From assembly GCF_030704535.1 (NCBI RefSeq), contig NC_081813.1:6352501-6416500 (forward strand): DNA of 64,000 bases, in the 5' to 3' direction. The DNA comes from Vitis vinifera (lineage: Eukaryota > Streptophyta > Magnoliopsida > Vitales > Vitaceae). Shown here in pieces: positions 48,301 through 61,841 of this stretch. Position 1 is the first letter of the stretch, and each line of letters begins with the position of its first letter. The notes beneath the pieces are model-generated. The model ran no database searches. It worked only from the letters and a program-made list of their open reading frames with translations, and had not been told where the DNA came from. Made by a program: the position numbers and the translations under genes.

Positions 48301-49139
48301 AAATGAAATTATTCGTTTAAGGTGAAGGCCCAAATGAAATACAAATCAATCCTAACTCTACCTTGTCTCTTCTGCTATATAAACCATCAAAGCTCTTAAA
48401 GAATCATCATGAAACTAAGAGCCAGTCTACATAACCATTTTTATTTTTCCTAGAGAGTTGTCCTCTTATCAATATTGTCATCTCAATCGATCAACCCATG
48501 CAAAAATAAAAGCCTAACGAAATAATGAGCCTAAATCAATGATCGAAACCAATACCAAGCAATCATCTAAAGCAAAAAGGCCTAAACTCAAGCAATCAAT
48601 AGCCTAAATAGACAATTATGCAAGTCCAAAATAACAACTAAATATCAAAACCCAAGTCCAAACTAAAGTGTATTTGAATCATTACCCAAACCCATGTCAA
48701 CAATCCAAGCAAAGGAAGGCCTAAAACATATATCCAAAGCCTAAAATTGAAAACAATTATTGTAGAAATCAAAGGGAGAAATTAACTCATTTTTTGAGCT
48801 CTAAGATAGAGAAGAATGTTTGTTGGTAAGGTTTAGTGTGCAGTGGCTATGAGAGGATGTGTGAGGCAGCCATGGCAACATGGGCAATTAGCGGCAACAT
48901 GGACAATTAATAGCAACTGGTTGTGGGAAAAAAGGTAGGTGTTAGGTATGGGTCTATTGGTAATGGTGGCGAAGTCAACCATACTTGTAAGGAGAGAAAG
49001 GGAAATGGAGATAAAAGAGAGAGAGAGAAAGAGAAAGAAAGAAAGAGATAAAGAAGGTTGTGGGGGTCGCCATGGATGTGGAGATATAATAGGTGTTGAT
49101 GGAATAAAGCCTTAGAAAGCATGATATGATGTAACTATT
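45351..49139. other. AT-rich intergenic DNA
   Basis: Low-complexity sequence with short microsatellites, for example (gtt)n at about 46052-46076 and (aat)n at about 47205-47219. A purine-rich GA run lies at 49000-49060. No gene is recognised. Confidence 0.4.
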
Positions 49140-50820
49140 TTAGATTCATTAATAAATTTATTTATTTATGTTTCTGGCATGGTTTCTTTTTATTATTCCT
49201 TATACATTAATTGATTATCTAAACATTCACGTCCATATCACTTGCATTGTATATGACTTAGGTGTATTAAGAGTTGTATAAAGGATACAAACCATGGATT
49301 TATTATAAGATGATAAGTTGTTCACAATCGGTTTATGGATTTAAGTAATCTAATAAAAACTATATTGCACTACCTCCTAATTAGAAGGATGACTTGTCTT
49401 GATCGTCATAATAGGGTTCTCATGATGAGTGCATTAGTGTGTATGTTTACACATTAGATATGACCTACATTGAATCATGACCTAAGTTTATTAGGTTATC
49501 ACAATTCACCAAGTTGCTATACTACATAAACTTTCAACATTTAAAAGATGTCGAGTCTGTTCTGAAATCAACAAGAAGCTTTAACTTATAGGTGATTCTA
49601 ATGTAATCATGTCCCTACGGATTAGGTTAGTGTTGATGTAGGTTAGTGGCAAAAAATATTTTCAATAGAAGGACCATGATATCCCATGGGTTAAGATAAT
49701 GTATCTCTTTAGGTGATCTAAATGACATATGATAAAGAAAACTATGGTTATAACAATTTCTTTAGTAGAATTAACATATGCTCTTTAGAGCTAATGTATG
49801 TCAATTCATTACATAATAAAATGATCTATAATTTAAGGATTAGAAACATAATCTTGATAGGTTAATAACACTACTTTGTTATATTATAGACACCAGTTTA
49901 TAAGGAGTCTGCATATAATGAATAGTCGATCATAGATCGGAATTATGCCTTACTGTAATTTCATAGGATATTAGGGTGTAATTAATTCTCTTTAATGGAG
50001 TGTTGAATCAACTTCAAAATTACATTCTAAGGGAGTCAATTTTTTCTTATGGGTCCTAGTGGTAATAGTTGATTCTCTTTAGTAAAGTGTTGAATCAACA
50101 TCAAAATTGGATTATAGGAAAGTCAATATTTTCCTATGGGTCCTAGTGGTAGTAGTTGATTCTCTATAATAAAGTGTTGAATCAACTTTGAAATTGGATT
50201 ATAAAAAAATCAATATTTTCCTATGGGTCCTAATGGTCCCCATTGGAACTCCTAATTCATGATGACATGTTTTATTTTAGGGATGTTGGTTTCCAGTTCA
50301 TAAGTGTGCATAAGGGTATTTTGGTAAAAGTGTAAGGTTGTATTAAATCTTATGAATGATCTTTTTGAAATGACATTAGAGCTCAATAGGGCTAATTAAT
50401 TAATTAATTATGACTTAGGTGGATTGGATTATATGACCTAAGCCCAACTAGAACTCAAGTCACTTAAGCTCACAAGTAGCCCTATATAAAGCTCTTAAGG
50501 GTTTAGGTTTTAAGACAAAAAAAAAAACCCCTAATTACCCTCAAGAAGGAAGAGAAGCTTACACTTCTATTGTATGTTTAAGTCTATGCAAGGAGAGATC
50601 AGGTGAAATAACAGCAAGTAGATGAGATCTATGGCATCTTTGATGACTTCATCAAATTGAATTTGATTTGGGAACATTAAGTAATCTTAATTGTTTTTGA
50701 GTCATGTTTACGCTTTGATTAGATCTAAAGAAGCCTAAAGTTAGATTACATGCACACTATTAATCTAGGTATAGGAACAAACCAATCCAAGTTCCCAGGA
50801 AGTGGTAGGGGGGTTTCATG
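49140..50820. mobile_element. Repeat-derived block, possibly a worn LTR
   Basis: Includes a promoter-like cctatataaagctctt at about 50482 and a 3-copy tandem repeat at 49978-50245. The wording resembles grape LTR sequence I have seen, but no ends or target duplication are visible, so the class is uncertain. Fossil, partial. Confidence 0.3.
49978..50245. repeat. Three tandem copies of about 87 bp
   Basis: Each unit contains ttctctttagtaaagtgttgaatcaac (variants) and ttttcctatgggtcctagtgg; starts at about 49985, 50073 and 50160. Confidence 0.85.
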
Positions 50821-51600
50821 GGAAAGAATAGATAAAAAGAAGTATGCTAATAACAAGTCTTAGTAATTACTTGTGAGGTAATGTTATCATATACCTTGGA
50901 AAGGGTGACAACATTCCATGAAATATATAATCATGCTTGCATCAAGGTATTAATACTAGCCATAACATACAAGGTTAAGAAAATATTTTTACAATATCAA
51001 CTCCTTCAATTTAACTATATTTATAATTTTTTAAATTCTTTTTTGATAAAATCATAAGATAATATCAAATAGGAAAATAATATATATACATATATTATTA
51101 ATTCAAATGATAAAGCATCGTGTTATTAGGATGAATGTCACTTATTAGGACCACACTTTCGAATGTCAGTCCTAACCCGTTATGCTACTGTAGACCCCCC
51201 AAGGAGCTGGGGGACTTTTATTATTTCTTTGCTGTTTTTCCGGACGGCTCTCAAGTGGGCTGCTTTCAGGCGGCTGATGGGAGAGGCAGCAGAGAGGCTT
51301 GTGGGAGAAGCCAAAGAAAAAGAAGCTAAAGGGAAAAAAAGAAAAAAAAAAAAGAAGGTGGTGGAGAGAGGATGGTTTTCGGAAGATAAGAAACAGAGAG
51401 GAAAAGAGCGAGTAGAAGGCAAGTTGTATGATCTTCGCTTGAGGATTCAGGTACGGCGATTATGAGCACTTTCACTCTGTATTTTCTTTATTCTCCTTGT
51501 TTGACATCATCGTGCTTAGGCATGGTTTATTGGGTTTGTTAAGATATGTGCTTCGCTTTGCCTCTTCTCTGGGTTTTTAAGGGTTCTTTGTGTAACAGAC

Positions 51601-52326
51601 ATGTTGAAGATGGGGTCCCTCTTTCATATTATTATTTTCTTTCTCACTTTCTTGGTTCTCACTGGTTCCAGTTCAGAATCTGCCGAACTCTTAACCCTCT
51701 ATGACTCTTCTCCAGTGGTTCTTCAAGCAATGTCTCACACCGGTGTTCCAATAGCAGTTTCTGTCAGTGAGGATGACCTCAATGAGGTCCCCGGGAGTGT
51801 TTTAATGGTTGAAAGTTGGATCAGAAACCATGTTTTGGCCCACCACCCTTCTACAAATATCACCATCATTGTTGTGGGGAACACCGTTCTCTGTAACAAA
51901 GACCAAGAAGACAAGTTGAGGTTGGTTTTGCCATCTCTGAGGAACGTCTATTACTCCCTAACAAGGTGGGATTTGGAGAAAGATATCAAAGTCTCAGCCG
52001 CTTTTTCTTCCAATTGTTTAAACCCTGACTCTGTTCTTGATAGAGATGACTTGGCTGACAAAGTTATCAAGCCTCTACTCTCCTTTCTTGAGCTTACAAA
52101 CTCAACTTACTCTATCAACCCTCCTACAAATTTCTCTCCTTTGTCAGATGAGAGTGCAGGTTTGGTGTCTTCACACTCAGAGTCAATGAAAAAGCTTCGA
52201 ACGTCAAAGCTGAGGGTTAATGTGATAGTTCAAAGCGCAAAGGAAGGCAAACCCCAGAGCAGGAAGCCCTCATTCATGCATTCCAAGTTTGTAGAACCAT
52301 ACCCAACTAGCTCATCCTCCAAGTCC
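51601..52326 (+). pseudogene. GH17-like glucan endo-1,3-beta-glucosidase family gene, truncated
   Basis: ATG at 51601 (or 51610) opens a protein with a hydrophobic signal peptide (about 4-24) and a GH17-like region: LTLYDSSPVVLQAM, TGVPIAVSVSEDDLNEV, VVGNTVLC, KDIKVSAAFSSNCL and VIKPLLSFLELTNSTYSINPP. Family members of this type lack a full catalytic barrel, then have a proline-rich linker and a C-terminal X8/CBM43 callose-binding domain. Here the similarity stops in the linker at about EPYPTSSSSKSHA (52326); what follows is LTR-like DNA, although the frame stays open to 52767. No X8 domain appears downstream. The gene is therefore cut short, and any product would be a secreted fragment with a foreign tail. 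Confidence 0.7.
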
Positions 52327-52329
52327 CAT

Positions 52330-55300
52330 GCACAGGGACACCCTCATATCCTCTCACCCACATATCCATCACCAAGACCCGACCTCCATTTCTTCTTCTT
52401 ACCCATCTTGCTAACCTTCACACTCATCTTTCTCTCTCTACACCACGTGCCATCTCAAACTCGTTTTCTTCACTCCTCCAACCCACTTCCTTCATCAATC
52501 CTCACCCATGCATGGCATCATCGCTCCTCACACTCCCCGAACCTGCAGCCATCCACTCATCACGCCACTAGCTGCCATCACCCGCTCCGGCTATGCGGAT
52601 GTCTGCACCAGCCACCATGGCAGCAGCGTCTTCTGGACGCCGTCACGGCTCTCCTTTTCATCGTGCCGCCATGGCTCCCCTCTTCATCATGCCGCCGGTG
52701 GTGGAAGGCTCCTTTCGAGGTTGACGCGCGGGTGGAGAGACAAACGGAGAAGAGAAGGGCTGTTTGAGCTTTGCCCACATTGGCTTTGGGCTTGGGTTTG
52801 AATTTGGAACCCAGGCCCAAGCCTATGTTGAAGTTTGAGGTTAGCCCATGATGGCTTTGGGCTTAGTTTTGAATTTAGAGCCCAGCCCATTTTGCATTAT
52901 GGGATAGCCCCATAGCTCCCCATGCCTGCTACCCTTATTAAGGTGGCCCAGGTCCACGTCAAGCCAGCCCATTAGGCTCCCCCAAACTTTAAGTAATTTT
53001 ATAAAAACCTTTGATATCCATGATTAATTAGTTTATTCATCCCTTTCATTTGTTATCTAAGTTTATGTCTACCAATTTAGTTAGCCCAACTTGAAGACAA
53101 TTAAAGGACAAATTATTAAGGTTGGATGTCCTTTCAAGACACAAGATAATTCATATTTCGCCTTCCAATTTTTAAATTATGTCTAAATCACCATATATAA
53201 AAAAAACTTTTGTATGAATTAATTTATATTGGACTCAAGGAACTTTCTATACTTCTAAACTTTAATTCCTATTTTCAAAACTTAGGTCTTTAAGTAATTT
53301 TTCAAAAGTCCCGTGCCTTAATTTAATTCTTCAAATATTCGTTTAAGTCTCATTTTCGTTAATTAGAATTATAATCCTACATTTATTTAGTTAATTAAAA
53401 GTATAATCCTTCAAACACACTCATATTTTAATTTAATTTTTCAATCCTAAAAAATTCTTCAAAGACCTTTTTAAATCTCATTTTCATCAACTAGAATTAC
53501 TATCCTACATTCATCTATCTATCTAGTCTAATCCTTCCAAAATCCCCAATCTTCATTTAATCTCTCGCTAACTCGTTTCAATCTTATTTTCGTCACTTAG
53601 AGTTCCAATCTCGTATTTATTTAGTTATTTAAAGTCTAATCCTTCGAACATCCCGTTTTTTTTTAATTTAATTTTCAATCCTAAAATTCTACTATTTGTC
53701 TAAATCTTATTTTCATCAATCAGGATTATTATCTCATATTCACCTATTTATTTAAAATCCAGTTCTTCAAAAATCTCTTGTCTTAATTCAATTTTTCAAT
53801 CCTAAAAATTCTACAATTCGTCTAAATTTTATCCTCATCAATTAAAATCATCATTCCATACCTATTCAAAGTCCAATCTTTCGAAAACCCCATGTCTTAA
53901 TTCAACTTTCAATCCCAGAAATTCCATTATTCGTCTAAATTATATTTTTGTTAATTAGGATTCTTGTTCCGTATCTATTTATTTATATAAGGTCTAATTC
54001 TTCAGGAAAATCCAATTTTTGAACTAAAACGACAATCCCAAAAATTCTACTATCCATCTTTATTCACTTAAATATCCTTCTCGTTCATTAGTATTATAAT
54101 CTCATGCCTACCTACTTATTCAAAGTCTAATCCTTTAAAGATCCAACGCCCTAATTCAAATTTTCAATTAGAAAGATTTCGCTATTATTATTATTATTAT
54201 TATTTTTATTTTATTTTATTATTATTATTCGTTCAAACATTGTTTTTGTTAATTAGTATCATTATTTCATATTTATTTATTTATTTATTTCAATCATAAA
54301 AATTCAATTCTTCAAAACCGGATTTCCAAATTCAATCTTTATACTCAAAAATTCCACCATTCACTTTTTATTCATTTAAATATCATCTTTGTTATCATTA
54401 TTATAAATTCCACGTTTAATTATTTCTTTCTTCTAAAAATTAGAATCCAATTATTCAAAGATCCGACTTTCAAACTTAATTTTCAAAATCCCATTATTCA
54501 CTTTCATTCGTTCAAACATCACTATTGTTAGAATCCGATTTTCCAATTTAATTTTCAATCTCACAAATCTCACTATTCACTATTCATCCGTCCAAATATC
54601 GTTTTGATTAACTAATAACGTTATTCCATATTTACCCATTTATTTCTCTTCAACATCTCAATCATTAAAGTCTAATTCTTCAAAATTCCGATTTCTAAAT
54701 TTAGCTATCTAAAATTCCAAGTGTCCTATCTCCGAACTTAATTTTCAGTTTCCCATGCTCCAATTCTTGTATTTATCCCGCTACTTATTATTATCATTAC
54801 CATTATCATCTTATTCATTATTTCTATAAAGTCTGCCTTCGAATGATTTCTAAGATCTCCAATTTTTATACATCAACTTTCATAATTTCCACGTCTCAAA
54901 TAACTTACGATTCTGATCCCTTTCAAAATTTAACTCCCATATTCTCGATTTTCGTAACTTAGTCTTTCTCAAAAATCCCGAACTTTCAACTAATTATTCA
55001 AAATCCCAATTTTCTTTCAAATTTAATTTCTAAAAGTTTTCATTCTTACATCTAATTCCTAAGAATCCAATTTTCAAATAATCTCTAAAATTCCAATTTT
55101 CAAATGAATTTCAAAAATCTAGTTTTCTTTCGAACAATTTTAATTTCCGTTTGGTGATGCATGTGATATGTTTCGTGCTCTATATTGTGCACTAACCTCA
55201 TTTTTATGATAGCGCATTGCTCGTTCGTGACCCAGGTACGCATCTACTCCTATTCTAATCATTCTCTATTACATGTTTTGATTCCCATATGCGCTTAATC

Positions 55301-55650
55301 GATTTGAGTACCCATTGATTTTCCTATTGATTGCCACGTCAGCTTCATTTTATTAGTAGAGACCCGACTTTAGGGACTTAGAGGGGTGCTATGATCTTAA
55401 CCGTACCTTCCCGATAAGTAACCTGACCCCCGAACCCGATCCGGTTTTTCACAGGCCACCTTTTCCAAAGTAAGGAGTCACACTTAGGGTTTTTCTTTCT
55501 TATTTTGTTTACCCTTTTAAAAATAAAACAAAAATAAGTGGCGACTCCAAGTCAAATTTTCTTAATCAAATAAAAATCAATTTTTCAAAATAAGAATCAA
55601 GCTCGCCATCGAGTGGAAAACGCATGAGCCAAAATGCGGGGTCCACAGCT
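52330..55650. mobile_element. LTR-derived fossil abutting the glucanase gene
   Basis: No host gene is visible. The right end, 55380-55650, shares ordered words with the right end of the fossil at 25.5-25.8 kb (gaggggtgct, gtaccttcccgataagtaacc, tggcgactcc, ggggtccacag), typical of long LTRs of Ty3/gypsy elements. A degenerate tandem repeat fills its centre. The left limit is set only by where glucanase similarity ends. Partial, old, with many changes. Confidence 0.45.
53250..54720. repeat. Degenerate tandem repeat, period about 118 bp
   Basis: The words tcaatcctaaaaattctac, attcgtctaaatc and atcaattaggatt recur; the tcaatc landmark falls at 53441, 53675 (two periods), 53796, 53909, 54032 and 54164. 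Spacing is 113-132 bp and similarity between units is low. Confidence 0.6.
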
Positions 55651-56055
55651 ACTTTGACGGGTCTCTTTAGGTTATTATTATTATTAATTTTAAATAATAA
55701 AAAAATTGTTGTGGAGTTGAAATATTTAATAGAAAATAAAATACAACCTAAAAGAAAGGTAGGATCGGAGATGGTGAGGAATGGCTGTTTCTTAAAAAAA
55801 ATAAAAAAATAAAACAAAATATAAAAAAATCTCACCGACATTGAGATCTAAGCTATAAATATCATATCCCAGTGTTTGAAATCTAATAACACAAGACTTA
55901 AATATTTTTCGACGATCCATCCGATAGTTCTCTTCGGCTCAGACAAACCCTAACTTTAGTTATCTTCTTCCACGGACAGACCGAACCCTTATCACATAAA
56001 TCCACTCGCCCAGAATCGGATCAATCGATCAATCCTTTCCTTTCCCCGTGATCAA

Positions 56056-59000
56056 ATGATTGCCTTCACAGTGAAACCTCTTTTCAGCATTGTGGTCCTC
56101 ACTCTCACGCTCGTCGTTGCCACCTTCTTGATATCCCCTCCTTCGCCCTTTTCTCAATTCTCCCTTTCTCCCACCTCACCCAGGTATGTTTTTTTTTTCC
56201 CCGGCAATCAATTAAGCTATGATATGGGATCAATTTTGTTTTTTAGCTTCTATTCAAATAGAAACCAGAAAATATCAACTTGTGGTTGGGATTTTGTTTA
56301 TTATATTTTGCTCAGTTTTCTTGGCACCCAAACAGAGTGCAAAGTTATGCTTTTTTACATTGCTGTATTCTTATGCACTGCATGTTTGACAAATCGAAAG
56401 TTAACTTCACGCAGTCGAAAATTTGATATTTGGAGTGTGCGAAGGCTTGTGGAATGGAGACCTTGCAAATGGTGGCTAGATGGAGATTTGACAGGTTAGT
56501 AGAATTTTAGTTTATTTTGTTTTATTTTTTCTGTTTGAAATATTTGGGGTCATAGGGACAACCCATGATTTGGTAGTTCTTCAGCATGTGAATAATTGGA
56601 AATCTAGGATATGTTTTATTAGTAGGGAGGAAAAAAAAATGCTGCATTCTGAAAAAAAGAATAACAAGAATATGATTTTCTTGAACTGTTTTTGGAATGA
56701 AGAAAATATTGGTTGCAGTTGACCATTATTTAATTTCCTATCCTTGATTTTGCAATGGGAATATTGAGAGCTCAAAATGGAGTGTAAATAAGACCACCAT
56801 TTGTAATACTTGGGATATTTGAGCATACAATTTTATGGTATAATTTGGGATCTTTTATTTCTTTTGATGAAAAAACAGGGTAGGTAGAACATTCTGGGAA
56901 CAACTCGAGAATTTTAATAGAATGCTTGCGGATAGTAATGAGGGCAAGGGTTACTTTCTGTTTGATTTTTGATATTCTGAGTCAAATGTAATTGACTTTC
57001 ATTGCAGAAAATTGCATTGGTTTTTTGTTGAAATGCTGCAGCTCTTCCAGCAAAGAATAATGGATATATTAGAGTGGATTGCTATGGTGGACTCAATCAA
57101 ATGAGGAGGGATGTGAGTACTTAGAATATCTCCACAATTGCAATTTTCAGGTCTGTGCAAAAACTACTGGATTTTTATTGCAGCCAAGGTAAATATGGGC
57201 ATTGTTTGTGGTGGTTGCAGTTCTGCGATGGTGTTGGCATTGCTCGTTTGCTGAATGCAACTCTGGTTTTGCCAAAGTTTGAAGTCGCTGCATATTGGAA
57301 TGAATCAAGGTAATCTAAGGGATTGCTGAAAATACTATTATAACTGATTTTCAAACTTAATGAAGAATTGAAGAAATTAGAAATTAGATTTCTCATCTTT
57401 TATCAAAATAAAGGATTATAATGTTTTTTGTTAATGTAATTTCATTTTTATTTTGTGGCAGTAGAAGAATAAATATTACTCAATGAATGGTAATTGTGGT
57501 TGTAAATTGTGAAAAAAACTTGTGTAGCACAACTTAAATGAACAGAAAATGGAATGAGTATATATCATCACAACGATTTCCTCTGTTGGACTTGGGACTT
57601 GGTTTTTGAGGTTTGATTGCCTTGTTTACTGCTTATGTGGCCAGGTTGCTAACAGATCTTTTTTAATCAATACTCTCTTACTGCACAAGAAAAATGAGGA
57701 AGTAGGAAAGAAAGGTTAAAATCAAGCATCAAGCAAATGAAAATAAAAACAAAGCCAGCAAAATTACAATCTACTCTACTTACCTCCAAAACATTCACAC
57801 CTGATTACAATCAATACATGTAGAATGGAAAATGTACCGGTTAGTAATTATAAATCATCACAAGGGTGAATTTCAGGTTATCTGTAATCCTGAAACCGCA
57901 TAAGAAAAGATGGCCTCAGCGGCTCAGCCAATGAGTTTTTAACATGAGTCCAAAAATAGGTAGAGTTGGAACATATAAGTTATGGTTACTGAATATGTGG
58001 TATGATGCCTCATTTGTGAATCTCATTATACTAGGGGAGTCCATTGTACAATGGCATCAGACTTGATTAGTCGTAGGCAGTTAGCTTAACTTACAGGGCC
58101 TGTTTATATTATTTCCCCCCTTGGACTTGGACTTGATGGAATCCAGGAAAAGCCATCTTTTCCCACAACAATGCCTTTGTTATGTGATCCAAAATAGTTT
58201 AAATTCTCTTTCATATTGCTGTTTGTTTTGTGGAAGTTTGTTTATGTTATTTTCCCCCTTGGACTTGGACTTGATGGAATTCCGCAACAATGCCTTTGTT
58301 ATGATCCAATGTAGTTCAAATTCTCTTCTATATTGCTGTTTGTTTTGTGGAAGTTTTCTTGATTGGTAACTTGATTTACTGAATCTCTATATGGTGATAC
58401 TTAATGAAACTCCAAAAAGGCCAGAGTTTTTAGATAGGAAACTCTGATCCCTTCAAAGCCAATGATCTTCTCTCAGCTTCCCTTTTGGATCTTTGAAGGT
58501 AGGAGATGGGTGGCTTAGCTCAATGTGGGGCAAGGGGGCTTGTATTTTGTTTTCCTCTCTCCCTTGGTTGCCTGTTTTGGCATCAAATGTATACATTGTG
58601 TATATTGCACCACTTGCTTAGCACTATTAATATATATTTACTCTTTTCCTGTCCAAGAAAAAAAGGTAGGAGATAGGACTTTCCAACATATTTAGTGTGC
58701 TCTAGATCTGTCCCAATGAAGGTGTTCTTATTTTATTCTTTTTATTTTTATTTTTTAAATTTGTTATGCTTCTGTGGATGTTTTCATTAATAAGATTTAA
58801 CTACTTATTTTCTGATGCCATATAGGCAAGTTCTCTCAAAATGTTGTTCCTTTTACATTTGACTGTTTGGAGAAGAATTTATAAAATATCACATGGATGC
58901 TAGTTTTTAATTTTGTCAATGAATCTACAACGATTTGTACCTTCTTTTTTTTGCTGTCATCTTTTTCTTCCTTTCTTTATTGTTCTTTTGATAAGCAAAG

Positions 59001-60509
59001 AGAGGGGAATTCTTTTCTAAGCTTTTGAAATCAACAATATTATGGCATAACTCTTTTGTGTGCCTTCTCAGTGGTTTTGCAGATGTGTTTGATGTCGACT
59101 ACTTCATTCAACAGATGGATGGCTATGTTAAAGTTGTTAAAGATTTGCCACCAGAGATTGCATCAAGAGAACCTTTTAGAGTGGACACAAGTAAACGGAA
59201 AGGCCGGAAAGGCCAATTTGATTACATTGAAAGTATTCTTCCTTCTTTACTCGAACATCATTACATTTCAATCACACCAGCAATGAGCCAAAGAAGGGAC
59301 AGGTACCATATCATATTTTGGCATTGTAGTTACACTAATTTGACTTGGAGACAATTGTTGCATTGATTTCAAAGGGTCAAAACAATCAGACCATATTAGG
59401 TTATATCCAATCGCAGTACTGCCAGAACAAATGTAAAAATCGGTTTTGGTAATTATGATTGTGTATCATGTTTAAACTTCCTTCAGGTGCAGAGAAAGAT
59501 ATTGTTTTTTAGGAGGTGCAGAAAAATATATTTTTTTTAGAAGGTGCAGGGAAAGAGAGATTGAAATTGGATCCTGGTTCTGTTGTATATTTTTCTGATA
59601 TAATTGTATAAGTCTGTAAGCACTACTTCTGTTATTCGGGGGTGTCTAAGTAACAAATTTAAATTACCTCTCCAACCAAGAAAAAAGTTTGGTGATATTG
59701 TTATCCTCTTTTTATGCACTATTCTTTAATCCAGGCATGTGTGATTTCATCCTTGTTCTGAAACATGATCTTGTAGGTATCCTCTGTACGCCAAGGCTGC
59801 CCTCTGTCAAGCTTGTTACAATGCATTACGCCTTACCAAAGTGTTGGAGGAGAAAGGTGCTGAACTTCTGCAAGCCATACCAAAACCATTTCTCTCCCTT
59901 CACCTTCGCTTTGAACCTGATATGGTTGCTTACAGCCAATGTCAGTACCCAAGCCTTTCACCTGCCTCCTTGGAATCTGTTGATGCTGTCCGAGGAGATC
60001 GAAAACCCTGGGCTGGAGAGATGGCCACAATTTGGAGAAACCGTGGGAAATGCCCCCTTACCCCGAGTGAGACAGCTTTCATACTTCAAGCACTTTCCAT
60101 TCCAACAGACACGAATATTTATCTGGCAGCTGGAGATGGTTTGATGGAAATTGAAGGACTAACTTCTATCTACACCAATGTATTTACCAAGTCTAGCCTC
60201 CTTAGTGGCGAGGATTTCACAAGCATGCATGGGAATACAAAAGCTGCACTGGATTATTATGTATCTATCAACAGTGACTCCTACATAGCTACGTATTTTG
60301 GAAACATGGACAAGATGGTTGCAGCAATGCGAGCTTTCAATAGAATGTCTAAAACTGTTTTCTTAAGTAGAAGAGCTTTTGCTGAATTCACTTCGCAGGG
60401 ATTGAAAGGGAAGGAATTGATGGAAGCCCTGTGGAAGGTTCATGGTGATGATTTTGGCATGGGGAGAGGATATGCTTTGCCAGACTGCTTCTGTGAGTTC
60501 AAATTGTGA
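56056..60509 (+). CDS. O-fucosyltransferase family protein (GDP-fucose, PF10250-like)
   Basis: Six exons: 56056-56183, 56415-56494, 57042-57112, 57221-57309, 59072-59302 and 59777-60509, all GT-AG and phase-consistent; 443 aa. An N-terminal hydrophobic anchor (about 7-27) predicts a type II Golgi membrane protein. Then come the stem and the plant OFUT domain: NNGYIRVDCYGGLNQMRRD, FCDGVGIARLLNATLVLPKFE, SGFADVFDVDYFI, the HLRFEPDMVAYSQC motif (about 242-255), and DYYVSINSDSYIATYFGNM (about 359-377). The HxRFExDM and D-x-SD-x-A-T-x-GN motifs are family hallmarks linked with GDP-fucose binding. The family includes protein and pectin/rhamnan-related transferases; which acceptor applies here is not clear. 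Intron 4 is 1.76 kb. The frame at 56056-56499 is intron read-through, not an alternative protein. Confidence 0.92.
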
Positions 60510-61760
60510 CTTAAGGTCCAGATTATAGTTCTGTCTGATTAGTTTTAATTTTTTTTGTAATGTGTTAGTGAGGATTAAAGTGCCCTCTCCATACATGTTT
60601 CTTACTCAGAATATCTGGTGGGGCCAGAGATTCTCGGCATCAGCTACTTAATTGCTTATGCAAATTCTGTAACTTATAATATCCATTTTGACTAAATCCC
60701 TCTATTGATGTGTGAACTGTGGGGGCAGCCAAAAGGCAAAATCTGTATGTTGGGTTGGAGACAATTTGGAGATTACACGAAAATGAAGGCATCTTAATTC
60801 ATATTATTTTCTTAAACAGATTTATAATGAGGTGATTTTATGCCTTCTGTTTGTGAGATTGCCTTTATTGCCAGTCTAATTGATCATAGAATGAAATGAG
60901 ATAACCTAGAATTTGTGTAACCAACTTGTATGCAATTGGTTCATTTCGTAACAGGATCACAGGCCTTTTACCCGCTTGGTATTTTGAAATTGTAAGCTTG
61001 AGAAGCATAGTCTGTTTTGGGAATAGAGTTCAAACTTGTAGAAAGGTGGACCGTGGACACCAACCAACCTGCATTTCCATCTCCTCCTTCCTTTCCTTTG
61101 GAAATACTGCATACAGCTTGACACCCGCCAATCCAGGCGTGATTATATCACTTTTAACCTACTATGGAGGGTGCGTACATGCATGGTCCACACGTTCTTT
61201 GGCCCAAATTCTGTCATGTGAAACTTTGATCATTTTCACAAAAGTGTACCCCATGATTTTCAGCCGCCATAGACCAAATGCCCTACCTTAAATTTGCTTC
61301 CACACTTTCTCGTAGTCGGCCCCGTGTGTGGAATCACGGACTTCTTGGCTCTTATCTTCCTTAATTACTCATTGTATCCACTTTTATGGTTTAATTTATC
61401 TCACTTGCAGCTCACTGTTATGACTTATGATACTTGTTTGCTAGCCAAGAGTTCTCCTCAAAAGAATTCAAATTACAAACTCATATATGCAGTTAAATGA
61501 CCCGTGAAACCACGTCCTTTTTGAGTGGTTGCTTTTAGTCACGGCACCTCGAATGCCAGGGTAACATACAAACCATATATTATGGTTGACATGACACTAA
61601 TTAGTCACAACCCCTTGTGATGATTTCATAGAGATGAGGTAACTATTAATATTGCAGTATAGCTGTTAGCTTTCGGCTGTTAAGATCAACCATCTAGTTT
61701 CCTCCATAATGAGAACAGCATTGAGTGACCATGGAAAAAAGCTATGCAACTAGCGGTTTT
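60510..61760. other. Spacer between the OFUT and EG45-like genes
   Basis: Begins with the OFUT 3' UTR. Open frames at 60926-61291 and 61294-61500 show no family resemblance and no splice or promoter context; I read them as chance. Confidence 0.4.
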
Positions 61761-61767
61761 TCAAGAG

Positions 61768-61774
61768 TATAAAT
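61768..61774 (+). promoter_or_regulatory. TATA box of the EG45-like gene
   Basis: gtataaatg lies 68-74 bases upstream of the ATG at 61842, a good plant TATA context and distance. Confidence 0.6.
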
Positions 61775-61841
61775 GTGGCATCTCAGTAGCAATCCAGCAT
61801 AACATATTGGTAGTACTGTTGTCTGTGAGTGCTGCAGGGCA

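Noticed and set aside
56184-56499. Alternative short protein by reading through OFUT intron 1
   Set aside because: Good GT and AG sites and the conserved frame of exon 2 show this is an intron.
59689-60144. 151-codon frame overlapping OFUT exon 6
   Set aside because: Out of frame with the conserved OFUT motifs; a shadow frame.
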